DNA of 64,000 nucleotides, taken from assembly GCA_900095095.1 (NCBI GenBank), contig FMBT01000473.1, positions 1 through 64,000 on the forward strand, read 5' to 3'. Below are positions 21,518 through 33,758 of the stretch, in pieces (within the stretch, counting starts at the first letter, position 1; each line of letters starts with the position of its first letter). The position numbers and the translations under genes were made by a program. The notes beneath the pieces are model-generated. The model was not told the DNA's origin. It saw nothing but the letters and a program-made list of their open reading frames with translations, and did no database searches. The DNA comes from Fragilariopsis cylindrus CCMP1102 (taxonomy: Eukaryota > Bacillariophyta > Bacillariophyceae > Bacillariales > Bacillariaceae).

Positions 21518-24456
21518 ATGACTATGACAACTAATCCATTAGCATTATGTTTGTGTCTGCTTTCCATTATTACGATCACAATAGTACCGGCATGTCGAGC
21601 GGACGATATTAAGGTACGATACAATAGATGATACTAGCAAGAGATTTTGACTCGATTTTTTCACTCTCCATTCGACTCGACTCTCCATTCGACTCACGAC
21701 CATCTCTTCTTTTTCTGCTACTCTTTTTTTGTAACATCCTTTTATGTACAAAACATCAGTTACCATCTTCTTTACGAGGTACCACGACAGATCAACAGCA
21801 ACAGCAGCAGAATCATCGAATTTTAGAACGTCCAGATCATCCATGTTTACTTGTACGTGTTGAAACAGAATTTGGTAATGATATTACTGTAGGTGAGGAG
21901 GTTATTCAAGATGCATTTATTGATGATGGTAGTTTAGGACCAAGTCATAAGGTGTTATGTGAATTAGTAGACGAGGATGTCGACAAAGCTGGTGGACAAT
22001 ACTTTGTACCTATTATGGGTATCGATGAAAGTCAATTAGATAATATTAAAAGTGGTGAAACTACATTAGCTGCTGAAGGTGCTGTTTTCCTAGATGGTGC
22101 ACTTCAAATTCCAGCTGATGCACAAATTGAATATGGTACGATTGATGATAATGATGGAAGACGACTACGACAAAAACGACGACGATCATTATCAACGACA
22201 GGTACTAAAAGTGTACTAGTCATTCGTGTCAATGCTGCCGATAGAAGTACATCCGCTTCAATTAGTGAATTATCAAATAATATTTTTGGTACAAATGGTG
22301 ATACTGTTACAATGAAATCACAATATAATCAATGCTCGTATGGGAAATTACAAATTGAACCATTTGTGGGACGAACTGAAAATGGTGTTTATGTCAACGG
22401 TGTTATTGATGTTGATATTGGGAATAAGATGGACGGATCGGATCGTACAGATATCGAATCAGCTGTTGTTGTTGCTGCTAAAAATAAACTTGGTAGCTTA
22501 CGTGACGACTATGATCATGTCATGTTATGTCTTCCTTCTGGTTCATCAAGTAATAGATGGTAAGTTTTCTATTTATTTAATGATGGCGGATGATAATGAT
22601 GGATATCTATGAATTCGTTAACCCCCCGATTCATATTATTTTTCTTGTGGTTTCTAAAAAATACATACTGCTCTATCGTTTTTTTTCCCTAAAGGATCGC
22701 GTACGCATATGTAAATTCATGGCTTTCTGTGTACAATGATAGATGGTGCCAAAAATTAAGTACGCAGGTTCATGGTAAGTTTTTTCTTCTCTCGAAACAT
22801 CAAAGAGTATTTGTCCTGGTCGTACATGTCAAGAGAAAACAAGTAGTTGTTTCGTTACATGGACAGTCCTTTCTAACCTCACTTTCGTATTTCTGGTTGC
22901 TCGTCTTTTTTATTTTCAAATTGCGACGACGATAACAACGTGGATAAACAGAGCTGGCCCATAATTTTGGTTTGGCACATTCAGGTAGTGGCGGTATTTC
23001 GTACGGAGATAAAAGTGGGATGATGGGTTATAGCTACAACGAAGACGACACACCAAAGCAATGTTTTAATCCGGCGAAAAGTTATGAGCTGGGTTGGTAT
23101 AGCGACAAAGTCGTAGAATGGAATCCATTGTCACAAGGTACTTGGGTCGGTACACTTGTGGGTGTGTCAGACTACGGCAACAAACAAATCGCAAATAGTA
23201 AAGTTGTCGTTAGAATTGATAGAGGTGGTAATGACCTTTATTTAGGATATAACCGGGAGAAGGATATGAATTCTGGTGTGAAAGCTAACGGCGATCAAGT
23301 TACCATAGTTGAGGAAGATCAGGGATATTCCAAGTCAAATTTCATAGCCGGACTAAATCCCGGCAAAAGGAAGACATTTAGTAATTTTAGGAATAGTGGT
23401 AGGACATTGTTTGTTGATTATATTAGTACCGATAGCAGTCGAAACGAAGCCAAGGTTGCTATATACTTTGATGATTGTGTTTATCCTGGTTGCTGTGAAG
23501 GCTCATTGTGTGGAACCGCATCTCCACCTCCAACGTCTGCACCCACTGCTCGACCGGTAAGAAACCCCCTTGTAAAATTTTGGTCTTGGCTTAAATCACT
23601 CTTTTAATGATAACACAATCACACCATACTGTATCTAATATATATATTCATACATTCAATTACTGTTTCTTCCTTTTTTATCACTTCTTTCTATACAACA
23701 CCTCATGTATATGGACTGCTAAATTCGATGGTTTAGACCGCAAGACCTGTTTCAGCACCGACACGAGCACCTGTTCCAGCACCGACACGAGCACCTGTTC
23801 CAGCACCGATATCCATCGCAAACAAAGACATCAAAGATTCACCGATCTCAGATCCTATCCTATACGAGATGGTTCCAAACCCCAAAAGACAAAGAGCGGA
23901 ATATGTAGAGATTTACAACCCAGGTTCAACAAAAATCAATCTATCAGATTATCAGATTTGTTTTGGCAAAGGTACTAAGACGACAACCTGCGATCAATTG
24001 ACAAACAACTTCTATCTCGGATCCGGAGAGTACTATGTTTTATGTCGCGACCAGGTTTTTATGGAAGAAAACAACATGTTACCAGCAGGTAGAATCTGTC
24101 ATCAGGACGCTGGTAACAATTTCATGATACGCCATCGCAACCAGAAAGTTTTCCTGCAAAGAGACAACAGCCCTGTTGATACAGTCGAGATCACCAATGC
24201 TAACCGTAACAGAGAGAAAGCTTACGTCCGAAAAGGTGGATGCAATACTGCAGATACAGAAAATTCTAACGATTGTTGGCAATGGAGAGAACCAGCAATG
24301 GCCACTATTTATGATGACGACGATCAAACATTATCTGAGGCGGGAGTAGAGTATGATATCCAATCCTTACCACCCTTTGATTTTGGTAGTAACGAAACAT
24401 ATACTATTGGCGATACTGCTGGCGACGAAATATTTTGGGACGATGTAGATCCTTGA
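21518..24456 (+). CDS. Secreted M11 (gametolysin-type) zinc metallopeptidase with lamin-tail-like C-terminal domain
   Basis: Five exons join in frame with GT-AG ends: 21518-21613, 21760-22559, 22695-22774, 22952-23556, 23737-24456, giving 766 residues. Exon 1 encodes a signal peptide (NPLALCLCLLSIITITIVPACRA). The zinc site HELAHNFGLAH is at residues 325-335 (His325, Glu326, His329, His335), split between exons 3 and 4 inside the Glu codon; DKSGMMGYS follows as the Met-turn. This matches peptidase family M11, known from Chlamydomonas gametolysin, which degrades cell-wall glycoproteins. A Pro/Thr/Ala linker (APTRAPVPAP repeats) leads to about residue 581, where AEYVEIYNPGSTKINLSDYQ resembles a lamin-tail (LTD) domain. 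The protein is probably exported. The long pre-catalytic part (about 30-300) may be a propeptide. Splice sites are inferred from frame and consensus only. Confidence 0.88.
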
Positions 24457-26607
24457 TCATGCAAACCAATGATTGATATCCAACTGAGATATGGACCAAC
24501 GAAACAAATTTTCAACTAATAAATGCGTGTATCAAATTTATACAACGTACATTATACAACAAGCTAAGAACCCTTGCGAATGGGGCTGGTTCTAATAATA
24601 ATAATATAATCAAAAATTGACAGTATACAAACAAGTTAAGAACCCTTGTGAATGGGAATGGTTCTAATAATAATATAACGAAGAAATGATAGTAGAAACC
24701 TTAACAATTAAAAATACAGTTAAGGATCATAATAAAAAGCTAGTCAGTTCTCGAATATAGTAGAATAGATTGTACTCGAATTGGTGGAAGATGTAAAGAG
24801 AAAAGAATGAAACATCTTATACCTGCTATGATTTTGGAAGCAAGACCTTTGTTCAACAAGAAAAATAATGCACTGGGAAAGTGGGATTCAGCCTCATTAT
24901 GGATGTAAGTGTAAGTTTTGTTTCGATAACTGGTTGAGGCTTGTAGTAGAGAGTATGACTAGGAGTGGGTAGGTAAATTCTGAGTCTAGATGGTTTATTT
25001 CGTGGCTCCTTATATGTTGTGTGTGAGAAACATATAGTTTGCATAATTCTCATTTTTAATTATTGGATCAACAAACGAATATACTCCCCCTACAGTACTA
25101 GTAATTGACAAAAAATGACAAAGCCAAAGTAGGGGTGAGTTGATACTACTTTTAGACAGTATTGGGGCATCTTGCTGCCCCCCCCCCAACCTTTCATCCA
25201 CAGTAGTAATAATCCATCCATCAGGAAAGCATGGGATAATGATGGTAGTTTTTTTTAAACTCAACTCTGAAACTTCCTCACTTGTTTCAAAGCTCAAAAT
25301 TCTGCAGATGCATAGGAAGGAAGGTCTACAGTGGTGCCAGAGGGAACACACATAGGAACATTACAACAAAGGATGTCATCCAATCAAACGCACTGCTGCT
25401 GCTGCCTCTCTAAAAATCACAACAATAATATACTATCTGGGTAGTTTCAATGTGCTGCTTGCTGTACAGTACTAATCTTTATTTGTATTGGGATTTCATA
25501 CCTTATATTAGAGAGTCAATCACATATTATATATATTCTACATTGTAGTCCTATGGGTCAATTATCAAAGCAATGTACTACAGTTTAAAAGTATCCCCCA
25601 AAACTAATTCTGTGGAAGAAAAGTCCCCCGAAAAGCATCAGGTGTCCTCATTGTCATTTAAGAAAACCTTCGAAGAATGTAGATATTTTATCTTAAATAG
25701 GCCTCAGATGTTGCATGATGGCTGTGTTTTGTACGAGATAGTACCAAGGAGAAGTACAATAAGCACCAAGCAAGAGAACATGTTTAAGTTTTTGAGTGAA
25801 GTATTATTTATATCACGCACCTTACCACGATTACCTATTGTAATGGGTTGATAGGTTAATTGGGTGTTACTGTATATGGAATACGGTATCGCATATCTTT
25901 TGATTAAAGAATGATAGGAGGATATGGTAAAGTAAATAATAGACGCGCCTAAACCACGAGGACGCTTAAACAGCGCACGATGACGCATCGTCGGACTTCT
26001 CTTTCCAGTCACAATGCCCCTGGTGCTATTTTCATTTTTCTCTCCTACTTTAAAAATTATGCTCGGTTGAAAGTTGAGTTAGTTAATCATTATTCTCTTG
26101 AAGTTAAACGTACGGTTTTTGATTGTTGTCATCGCGGTACGGTATTTGAGTGATATTTTCTATATATAACACGTAATACAGGACCACGAGGAGCGAGGAT
26201 TAATAACGCAACGATATATACGTCCCATGCAGGAATGAATGATACAATTGAACAGTGTGTGTCTATGCTAAGCTTCGTTTTGATTTGAGCTTGATATTTA
26301 AAACTTTCCTATTTAGGATATGATGTAGTCGTACAGTATCTTGTGGTTCCTAGTATATAACTTATTATTTAATAGCTGCCTCTTCGCTCCTCAATGTCTT
26401 ACCCATGTTTTTTCCTAATTATGTTGCTCTCGTTGAAGCTAAAAGCACGGTTGTCCCCGTTCCGTCTCGTAATGATTTTCGAGAATGATAAAGTTATACA
26501 GTGTCTGTGAACTTCTTTTACTGACAATTCCGTAAACGACTACAGTAATATAAGAAGAACGCATGTGAGCGATCGTCGTCATTCATCTCACAATTACTAA
26601 ATTAAGA
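24457..26607. other. 2.15 kb intergenic region with a short tandem duplication
   Basis: 24558-24610 and 24630-24680 are near-identical copies (ACAAGCTAAGAACCCTTG, then AATGGG..GGTTCTAATAATA). A C9 run lies near 25180. ORFs at 25573-25851 (+) and 25704-26012 (-) overlap each other and carry no family signal. No supported gene. Confidence 0.55.
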
Positions 26608-27819
26608 ATGATTCTTAGGACAATTAAAACTAGTAATAACAACAATAGTAATAGTAGTAAAAACTACGTCGACACGACTAGCATGACAAACGGCAGCTGC
26701 AACGACAGCGACAACGACAGCGATATTACCGCAATAACAACAGCAACAGCGACAACCACCACCGAGGATCCGTCCATACTATGGGAACGGTTACAAGAAT
26801 CCCAACGACAACGCATGGAACTCATGGAGGAAGAAAGGATAAAACTTCAAAATGAGATTGATTCAATGATCGCTGTTCTAGCAACACCACCAGTATCGGA
26901 TAATGATATTATCGAAATTGATGCTGGTGGTAAGATTATTAGAGCACTACGTAGCACACTTTGTCGTGTCGCTCCTGCTGATACGATGTTTTCATGTATG
27001 TTTAGTGGACGACCGGAAGAGGATACACTACTTATTCGTGATGATCACGGTCGTATCTTCCTAGATCATGATCCGGAATTGATTGAAATCATTGTAAACT
27101 TTCTTCGTACGAGAAAAATCGAAATGCAATCATCGACGAAGCCAGTACGATCGCCGAAAGTCTCCGAAGGAAAGAAGGACGAATTCGAATCTCTTTTACA
27201 CTATTTTGGATTGACTGACTTTTTCTCTCCACCACTTCCAGTTTCTCTTACTTTGGATATTGCTAACATGGACGTAGTGCAGCCAAATGGGTTCGCAGTT
27301 CATGCCGCTAAAAGCAAGAACAAGATTCAATTGACTAAAGCAAGCGGGAGAAATTATATGACAAATCACATGTATTTCTTAGCTTGCAAACCATCACTCG
27401 ATAATTCTAAACCATCACTCGATAATTCTAGACACGGTTCCTTCTGGAAGGTGACTATTGATGTGTTGCCAGATCGTCATTGGGTTTATCTTGGTATCGG
27501 TGCCGTCGATAAAAGTTTCGAAGACTCAAGCAGTTACGGATGGTCGTGTGGATCCGGAGTTTGGCTTGGAGGATCGAAACTAAATGGAACTTCTGGTTGG
27601 ACAGAATTTACAGAAGGAGAAAGTCTCTACTTTCATTTAAAATTAAACAAATTGATTATGTTTAGTGTCCAAAAAAATAGAAGATTTGTCATTGATATTG
27701 CTAAGAGTAGAATGGATCGCGAATATTACATCGATTTCAATTTATATGATCCTGGAAACAAGATTTCCCTTGAACCATTAAGTAAAGACGAACGTGAATA
27801 TCTTCTACTTGAAGATTGA
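26608..27819 (+). CDS. T1/BTB (KCTD-like) domain protein with SPRY-like C-terminus
   Basis: An intact 403-residue gene. After a Thr/Asn/Asp-rich start and a charged helix (RQRMELMEEERIKLQNEID), residues about 100-175 form a T1-type BTB domain: IIEIDAGGKIIRALRSTLCR, MFSCMFSGRPEED, then DHGRIFLDHDPELIEIIVNF. Such domains oligomerise and often bridge substrates to cullin-3 ligases. Residues about 270-385 (WVYLGIGAVDKSF, YGWSCGSGVWLGGSKL, EGESLYFHLKLNKLIMFS) look like a SPRY/B30.2-type sandwich. Between them the sequence KPSLDNS occurs twice in a row (a 21-bp direct repeat near 27400). Many diatom genomes encode this BTB plus SPRY-like combination; the partner is unknown. Confidence 0.85.
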   Translation: MILRTIKTSNNNNSNSSKNYVDTTSMTNGSCNDSDNDSDITAITTATATTTTEDPSILWERLQESQRQRMELMEEERIKLQNEIDSMIAVLATPPVSDNDIIEIDAGGKIIRALRSTLCRVAPADTMFSCMFSGRPEEDTLLIRDDHGRIFLDHDPELIEIIVNFLRTRKIEMQSSTKPVRSPKVSEGKKDEFESLLHYFGLTDFFSPPLPVSLTLDIANMDVVQPNGFAVHAAKSKNKIQLTKASGRNYMTNHMYFLACKPSLDNSKPSLDNSRHGSFWKVTIDVLPDRHWVYLGIGAVDKSFEDSSSYGWSCGSGVWLGGSKLNGTSGWTEFTEGESLYFHLKLNKLIMFSVQKNRRFVIDIAKSRMDREYYIDFNLYDPGNKISLEPLSKDEREYLLLED

Positions 27820-28334
27820 AGATAAAAAGGATGTGCAGTTACATTAATTGCAAAGCAAACTACTACTTCGTGTGTACGAGTCGAGCTAGGAGTCGAGCAA
27901 ATAAGCACGTAAAGCTAGTATAACTAGAAGTTATTATCTACTTCAATTCATGATTCATCGTAGTCTATTCTTACTTTTTTTTATGTACTTTATACGATAC
28001 AATGCGGTAACAATGATAGAACAGCTTTTATTCTCACACGTTCAAACCTACACACCCCTCCTCGGCCCGCTGCCACCACCGTAAAGGCAGTGGCACGATA
28101 CGAATAGTTTTCTCATCATTTCTGTTACACCGTACGATGCTTCCAATGTGGAGAGAACAAAGCGGAAGGAAGGGAAGGAACGAATGATTGAAAAGCTATT
28201 GTATTGTATTATATTGTATTGTTCCTATTGTCGTGTTTGTAATTCTATATCATTATCAATTTTATTCTACTTATGTAAAGATTATGCATCGGTATTGTGT
28301 TTTGTAGTGTAGTGTGGTGTTCGTTTGATTTTTC
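27820..28334. other. Convergent intergenic region
   Basis: 3' flanks of the T1-BTB gene and the DUF6824 gene. Contains ATTGTATTGTATTATATTGTATTG-like repeats near 28200. Nothing else supported. Confidence 0.45.
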
Positions 28335-29216
28335 TTAAATTAGAACGATCGTTCCAAGGTCATCATTCATAATTCGGTTTGAATAACGTTCATCATCATT
28401 AGAATCAATACGATCTAAACCAAATGCTTTTACGACACAAAAGGATGGTGATCGTCGATCATCATATAATAACAATGACGACGACGACGATGATGATGAT
28501 GATGATAGAACTGGTGCTGGCGGAAATGCACAACTTTCTTCAGAAACATATCGTGTACGTTGTGGTGGTAGTGGTGGTGGTAATGCTGTCATCATCAACA
28601 TTTCAGTTGACAAACAATCACAATCATTGACTTCATCTTCTTTTGCTGTTGTTGTTTCAACAACATTTAATATGGAAGTAAGAAGATCACTTGTTTTTAA
28701 ACTTAATGATCTTGCTGTGATACAATGATCGCAAAGATCTTCTGTCGAATGACATTGGATTGGTTCAAAGCAGATGGTCGTAGTAGCAGTATTAGTAATT
28801 GGCGTCGTTTGTTGTTGTTGTTGTTCCTTCATCGTCTTGATGGCTTGACTCGATTTGTTGCTGTTTTCGTTATTGTTTTTACTCTTCTTTCTGTTAGTTT
28901 TAATCATATCTCTTATTGCGTGTCCAACTTTGGCATTTGATTCATCTTCATTTAATGGATACCATAATGATGATGATGATGTTGATGCTTTTTTTAAGAA
29001 TTGTACACCATATTCATTCTTTATTTTATCTACAAGATTTCGTACCAGTAATGTTTTTTCAAAACGACTTGATAAATTCATGTAAGCTTGTTGTACATGA
29101 TCTTTAACTATTGATATGAATTGAATGTTACCACTATGATTATTGCATGATTTACCACGTCCACATAGTACATCATTAGCAGTTGGCATAGTAATAATTG
29201 GTTGTTGTTGCATCAT
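28335..29216 (-). CDS. DUF6824 protein
   Basis: An intact 293-residue gene. Residues about 11-105 show the diatom-rich DUF6824 pattern: TANDVLCGRGKSCNNHSGNI, FISIVKDHVQQAYMNLSSRF, KTLLVRNLVDKIKNEYGVQF, LWYPLNEDESNAKVGHAIRD. The order (VLCGRG, NxHxGN, FxxxV, an Arg/Lys-rich helix, W..L.E..A..K..HAIRD) fits a small nucleic-acid-binding-like module expanded in diatoms, but its biochemical role is not established. The C-terminal two thirds are Asn/Gln/Ser-rich with a Cys/His cluster (CHSTEDLCDHC) and a poly-Ser run. It is probably a nuclear regulatory protein (inference). Confidence 0.8.
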   Translation of the reverse strand: MMQQQPIITMPTANDVLCGRGKSCNNHSGNIQFISIVKDHVQQAYMNLSSRFEKTLLVRNLVDKIKNEYGVQFLKKASTSSSSLWYPLNEDESNAKVGHAIRDMIKTNRKKSKNNNENSNKSSQAIKTMKEQQQQQTTPITNTATTTICFEPIQCHSTEDLCDHCITARSLSLKTSDLLTSILNVVETTTAKEDEVNDCDCLSTEMLMMTALPPPLPPQRTRYVSEESCAFPPAPVLSSSSSSSSSSLLLYDDRRSPSFCVVKAFGLDRIDSNDDERYSNRIMNDDLGTIVLI

Positions 29217-31596
29217 TCTATTTTATTAGTTTATTTGTTTTGATTTGTTTTTGATTTGTTTTGTGCTTTTTGCGTTGTTAAAATTGTGAGTAGATCGATT
29301 ACTTGTAGGATTGAGGTGCTGATCGAAACCTTGTACAGTAAGGTGAAATGGTTGAAGTTCGTTAGTTCAACGTTCGTTTTGGTCGCTCTTAGGTTTAAAT
29401 GTACTGTATACATTTTCGCAACACATTCCTCGTCGCGTGTGTAGCTTTTAACAGTAGCATTGTTGATTTCCTCTCATCCCCTTCGTTAATTAAATTTTTT
29501 TGTGGCATAAATACAATAACAGCCAGCATAAATGTCCAATTGCTTCTACGCTACACTGATTCCCACACGATGAAAGCAACGCGCTATGATCACATCAGTT
29601 GCTCTCATCATCGTCTATCATTGTTATATCTAAATTTACTGCTATTACTGCTGTATGGACGTGTACTTCTATTCCCTGTGGAAGATTCGACATTTTAGCT
29701 GGGAAGTTTTGGGAAATCAGTTTGAGTTCGCCGCCATTCAATCCATCGATATCGGTATAGACATGGCAAGATGATTTTTCTTCACCCCCCTTCAACATGC
29801 ATTCGACAATACGTATACAGCAGTTGTAGCTAGGCTACGATGACGACGACGACGACGAGGATGACGATACCGGTGTCTGAAGAATATTACACAACGGGGG
29901 AATATAATATGAATAACGACATGCGATATACGATGCACTCGTTATTAGGTGTATACACAATGATTTGTTTGAGAAGAACGAAAAGAAAATCACATCCCAT
30001 TTTTTTTGTTTACGTTCTACGAGAAAGATTATGATCTTTCAAATTTATCTCCATCAGTTCATTCTCCCCACTGCTCTGTCGCTGATTACAACTAACACAA
30101 ATCCGGGGGGGGGGGATGTCAAAGACAGCGATTTGGACTTCGGATCTTGGATGTTTATTCAAAAAATCGATTATATATAGGTTTATTTGTTTGTTTGTTT
30201 GTTATGTTGTTGTGCGAAACCAAAGCATGGGCAATGCGTCATAAAAATCTAATACGCATCCTGACAACACAGAAGAGGGCGTCGTCGGGAAATGTACTTC
30301 TAGCTACCTTAAAATAGTGGCAATGATGCGAACACAATTTTAATAAATATAGTATCCAGAAAAATTAGAGGCTGCTTGAAGTGACACCGCCATGCAAATG
30401 AACGTTAGATCGAGAAAGTACTAAAGTTAACATATATATAGATAGACAAATCAAGTTAGATAGACATATGGTCGTTTGCAGTAAAGTTCGTTCGTATTAA
30501 TTCAAATTTACAGTTTATGAGTTTATTGTGGTACCTCCTTAATCCTTGTTTCCTGTCTGGGGGGTTGCCTTCATTGCTATATGGTCTAGATTTACCAGTA
30601 CTACACTTGTCGCGATGCCTGACACTTTCATATATATTCTATCCAATAGCTATCCCTACCACAGAACACATCTCTCATGTAGAATACTGCAACACGAATG
30701 CTTGCAGACCGAGAGAACAGTGTCATTTGAAGGATGATGAATGCAAGGAAGAAATCGTCATTGAGTGAGCATATCTCAAGCTCAAGATCTTTGGAGTGAA
30801 TAGTGTTGGACAAAAGCACCCATATTCAATGTTGTTGCATGATAGAGGATATATAGTCACCAACAAGAGAATCAGAGCGGAAGGACGAATATATGCGTCT
30901 TTTTGATGAATCCAAGAAACACAAAATCCAGGAAGCAGCCATTACAAAGGTTCAGCTAACAAAGCTCGATAATAGAAAGAATGAGTGCGGTTCGCCACGG
31001 TACGTCGAAGATTCAGACGAGACAACAACATCTTTGCACAAGGGTAATAGTTGTGGATCAAAACTTTTGATTTAGTAGCACATCACCCCAAAGTGCTTGC
31101 AATATACCTATCTCACTAACTGATGCAGCTTTTTCGCCGTACGTTAAGCCCTATTCGAAATGTATTGCTGAACGGTTATTACAAATTTGGAATCAATCAT
31201 GACGTCGTCCGCTGTCATGCAAGTGTGTTGCGAAAAAATATCTTCGTTTCCGTCGTGATAATAGTGGTACTTCCTCCAGTCAACAAACGAGGAATTTGCT
31301 GGTTAAATTCTAGGCGACAAAGCACGGAGATTGAGTGAATTCAAGGGTGAATGCTTAATAAGTCGTACAATTTTAATTAATTTGTTTAAAATTTTCCCCT
31401 CAAAACCCACACTTTTGCGTCTTAATTCTAACGTGCGATTTCCTCTTACTAATTTTTTCCGTTGTGATTTTCGAATTTTACGTTACAAGTTAAAACTTGC
31501 GTTGTTGTATTTTTCTCAATTGTTTGTTTTACAAGATAGCTCATTCACTACATAAAGCAATCAGAGAAAGAGAGAGAGAATTTGTAACCAATAATT
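29217..31596. other. 2.4 kb intergenic region
   Basis: Head-to-head space between the DUF6824 and LRR-like genes. A G11 run is at 30105-30115 and GTTT repeats at about 30181-30200. Open frames at 30517-30768 and 30893-31075 (+) are short and unrecognised; they could be remnants of a mobile element or chance. Confidence 0.45.
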
Positions 31597-33192
31597 ATGA
31601 CGACCACCACCACCACCACCACGACGACGACGATGACGGCAGAAGCTACCACTACATTACAACAAGTGTTGGCAATAGCGAAAGCGGTCAAGGCACGAGA
31701 ACAAATCGTAAAAGATGTCATGTCCGAAATTCCGAAGGACGATAGGGGGAAACTGATGGCTCTCGTGATAAATAGTACTCTCGATAATACAGTATCCTTC
31801 GTTGATTGTCTCGTTCTCTACTTCCTCATGGTTAAGTCAGGTGACGCTGACGTTGACAAACCCGAAGATTTTGAATTTACACCTAGTGGAAGTGGGTTTG
31901 ACTATTCATTTTCTGATATTGACTTTAAACTTGACGACGATGGTAGAATAATAAAATTGGACTGGGCGGGTTCAGTATCGCTCGACCCAATTTTTTACCC
32001 AACTGGCATTGGACGCCTTGAAAGATTGTCGATGCTAAACTGTTCAAAGTGGGATGAGCAGCTTAGCAATTTGCCACATTTGCAAACACTTGGTTATTGT
32101 TGCTATCATGATGCTAATTCTTTTCAAGTTGATTCTTTTCCAGTTGATATGAAATTGGACAAATTAAGGACACTTCATGTAGATTGGTGTAGTTTCAAAT
32201 CATCTTCGTCGTTGTTTTTGACATGGATGTCAAAGCAGATTTCGAATTTAGAACACCTCTTTTTTTATAGTATGGAAGAAGAATCAATGGACATTGTATT
32301 AGATGCTCTTCGTGATAACAACTTTAGTTTTCAAAATAAATTAAAAAGTTTAAAGATGAATGAATGCGGTATTGATAGCAATCGATTTGCGACTATTTTA
32401 CTAGAGATTCTACCAAAATTTAGAAAGGTATCATCACTCGATCTTGGAGACAATAAGATCGAAAGTGTCCAACCCACTATTGATAGAATCATGAAAAATA
32501 ATAACCCAAAGATCATTTCAAAATCACTCCGCATCGTCGATCTTAAAGACAATCCCATCATGAAATATATAAAGGAGGAGCCGAAGGAAAATACGGCATT
32601 CATGAGTTTCCTTCACTCCTTCAATACTATAAGTAATCTTGGTAGTTTGAAGAAAAATGATTACGGTCCGGACTTAGAATATGCATTACGAATTAATCAT
32701 GCTGGAGGACGGACTATCATTGCAGAGGATAGTAGCAGTATTAGCAATCGTGATGGAGATACAATGTCAGCTCTACCTTTTCCGGTGTGGCCTATTGTGT
32801 TAGAAAGATCGTATGCAAGATCTGGCCACATCTACTGTCAAGATTTCTACAATCAAGATTCGTCTATACGAGATGAGAAGGATGCCACGGGCCTTTACGA
32901 CTTGGTACGTAACAGTGGATTAGCACTACTTACACGACCGAAGCAGAGTACAGGTAACAGTGATGAATCACCAACATCGTCTTCGGCATCATCGGCATCA
33001 ACCAATAGTGACGATGATATTGGAAAGAAGCAATCATCGAAACGTAAATGCGTTGAGGTGTTAGAAATCACCAACGGCATTGTCGATGACGACGAGAAAA
33101 ATAATACTGCGGCAGCCACTTATTCTTTATCTACAACTGGCATAAATAATCACCCACCATCGAGCAAACATGCGTGTTCTCGTCAAGGATAG
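31597..33192 (+). CDS. Leucine-rich-repeat-like protein
   Basis: A single exon of 531 residues beginning with a poly-Thr run. From about residue 120 there are irregular LRR units: GRIIKLDWAGSVSLDPIF, IGRLERLSMLNCSKW, LSNLPHLQTLGYC, LDKLRTLHVDWCSF, ISNLEHLFFYSM, KLKSLKMNECGIDSN, FRKVSSLDLGDNKIES, KSLRIVDLKDNPIM. After this, YGPDLEYALRINHAGGRTII and LPFPVWPIVLERSYAR mark a conserved-looking tail, then a Ser-rich, probably disordered C-terminus. LRR proteins bind partners through a curved solenoid, and this one has no membrane segment or signal peptide. The function is unknown. Confidence 0.75.
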   Translation: MTTTTTTTTTTTMTAEATTTLQQVLAIAKAVKAREQIVKDVMSEIPKDDRGKLMALVINSTLDNTVSFVDCLVLYFLMVKSGDADVDKPEDFEFTPSGSGFDYSFSDIDFKLDDDGRIIKLDWAGSVSLDPIFYPTGIGRLERLSMLNCSKWDEQLSNLPHLQTLGYCCYHDANSFQVDSFPVDMKLDKLRTLHVDWCSFKSSSSLFLTWMSKQISNLEHLFFYSMEEESMDIVLDALRDNNFSFQNKLKSLKMNECGIDSNRFATILLEILPKFRKVSSLDLGDNKIESVQPTIDRIMKNNNPKIISKSLRIVDLKDNPIMKYIKEEPKENTAFMSFLHSFNTISNLGSLKKNDYGPDLEYALRINHAGGRTIIAEDSSSISNRDGDTMSALPFPVWPIVLERSYARSGHIYCQDFYNQDSSIRDEKDATGLYDLVRNSGLALLTRPKQSTGNSDESPTSSSASSASTNSDDDIGKKQSSKRKCVEVLEITNGIVDDDEKNNTAAATYSLSTTGINNHPPSSKHACSRQG

Positions 33193-33758
33193 TGAAAAAT
33201 ATTGTGAGTACGTCGTGCGTATGGTGGTGGTGGTGAATGGATCGTTGAAAATGAGAAACGGAAGGAGTGGAGTATATGTACAATGCTGCCACCGTCCATA
33301 CATTGTGTGAAGCCAATATTGCTACTGCACTTTTTCCTACCATCAACGATAAGGAAGATGAATGCGGCTGCACAATAATAATATTATATAGAACCGCAAA
33401 CACACCTGAGATATTCTTTGACACATTACTTAACCTTAAGAAAGATGGAATATACTCTTATGTGATACTAGTATGTGTGTCGTAATATAATGTAACATCT
33501 ATAGAGTCGTCGTCGCAATTAAGTTGATCGTATGCAAACGTTACCAGTACAAAAATAATAGACTATCACAATAGGTAATTAAAAATAGACTGGCCCTTCC
33601 TTTACTGTAGTTGCTATAATATTTTACATGAAATCTACTTCCTGAATCAACAATAACTGGTAACGATACTGATACCATCCATTGTATTTCTTCGATTCCG
33701 TACAAATTTACTACACACAAATCATGACCCTAAGAGATAAATTTAGGCAAGTGAATTA
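33193..33758. other. Convergent intergenic region
   Basis: 3' flanks of the LRR-like and MYND genes. Short open frames only; no supported feature. Confidence 0.45.

Noticed and set aside
30517-31075. Two neighbouring plus-strand frames that might be a transposase or gene remnant
   Set aside because: Short, different phases and no recognised motif; not enough to call.
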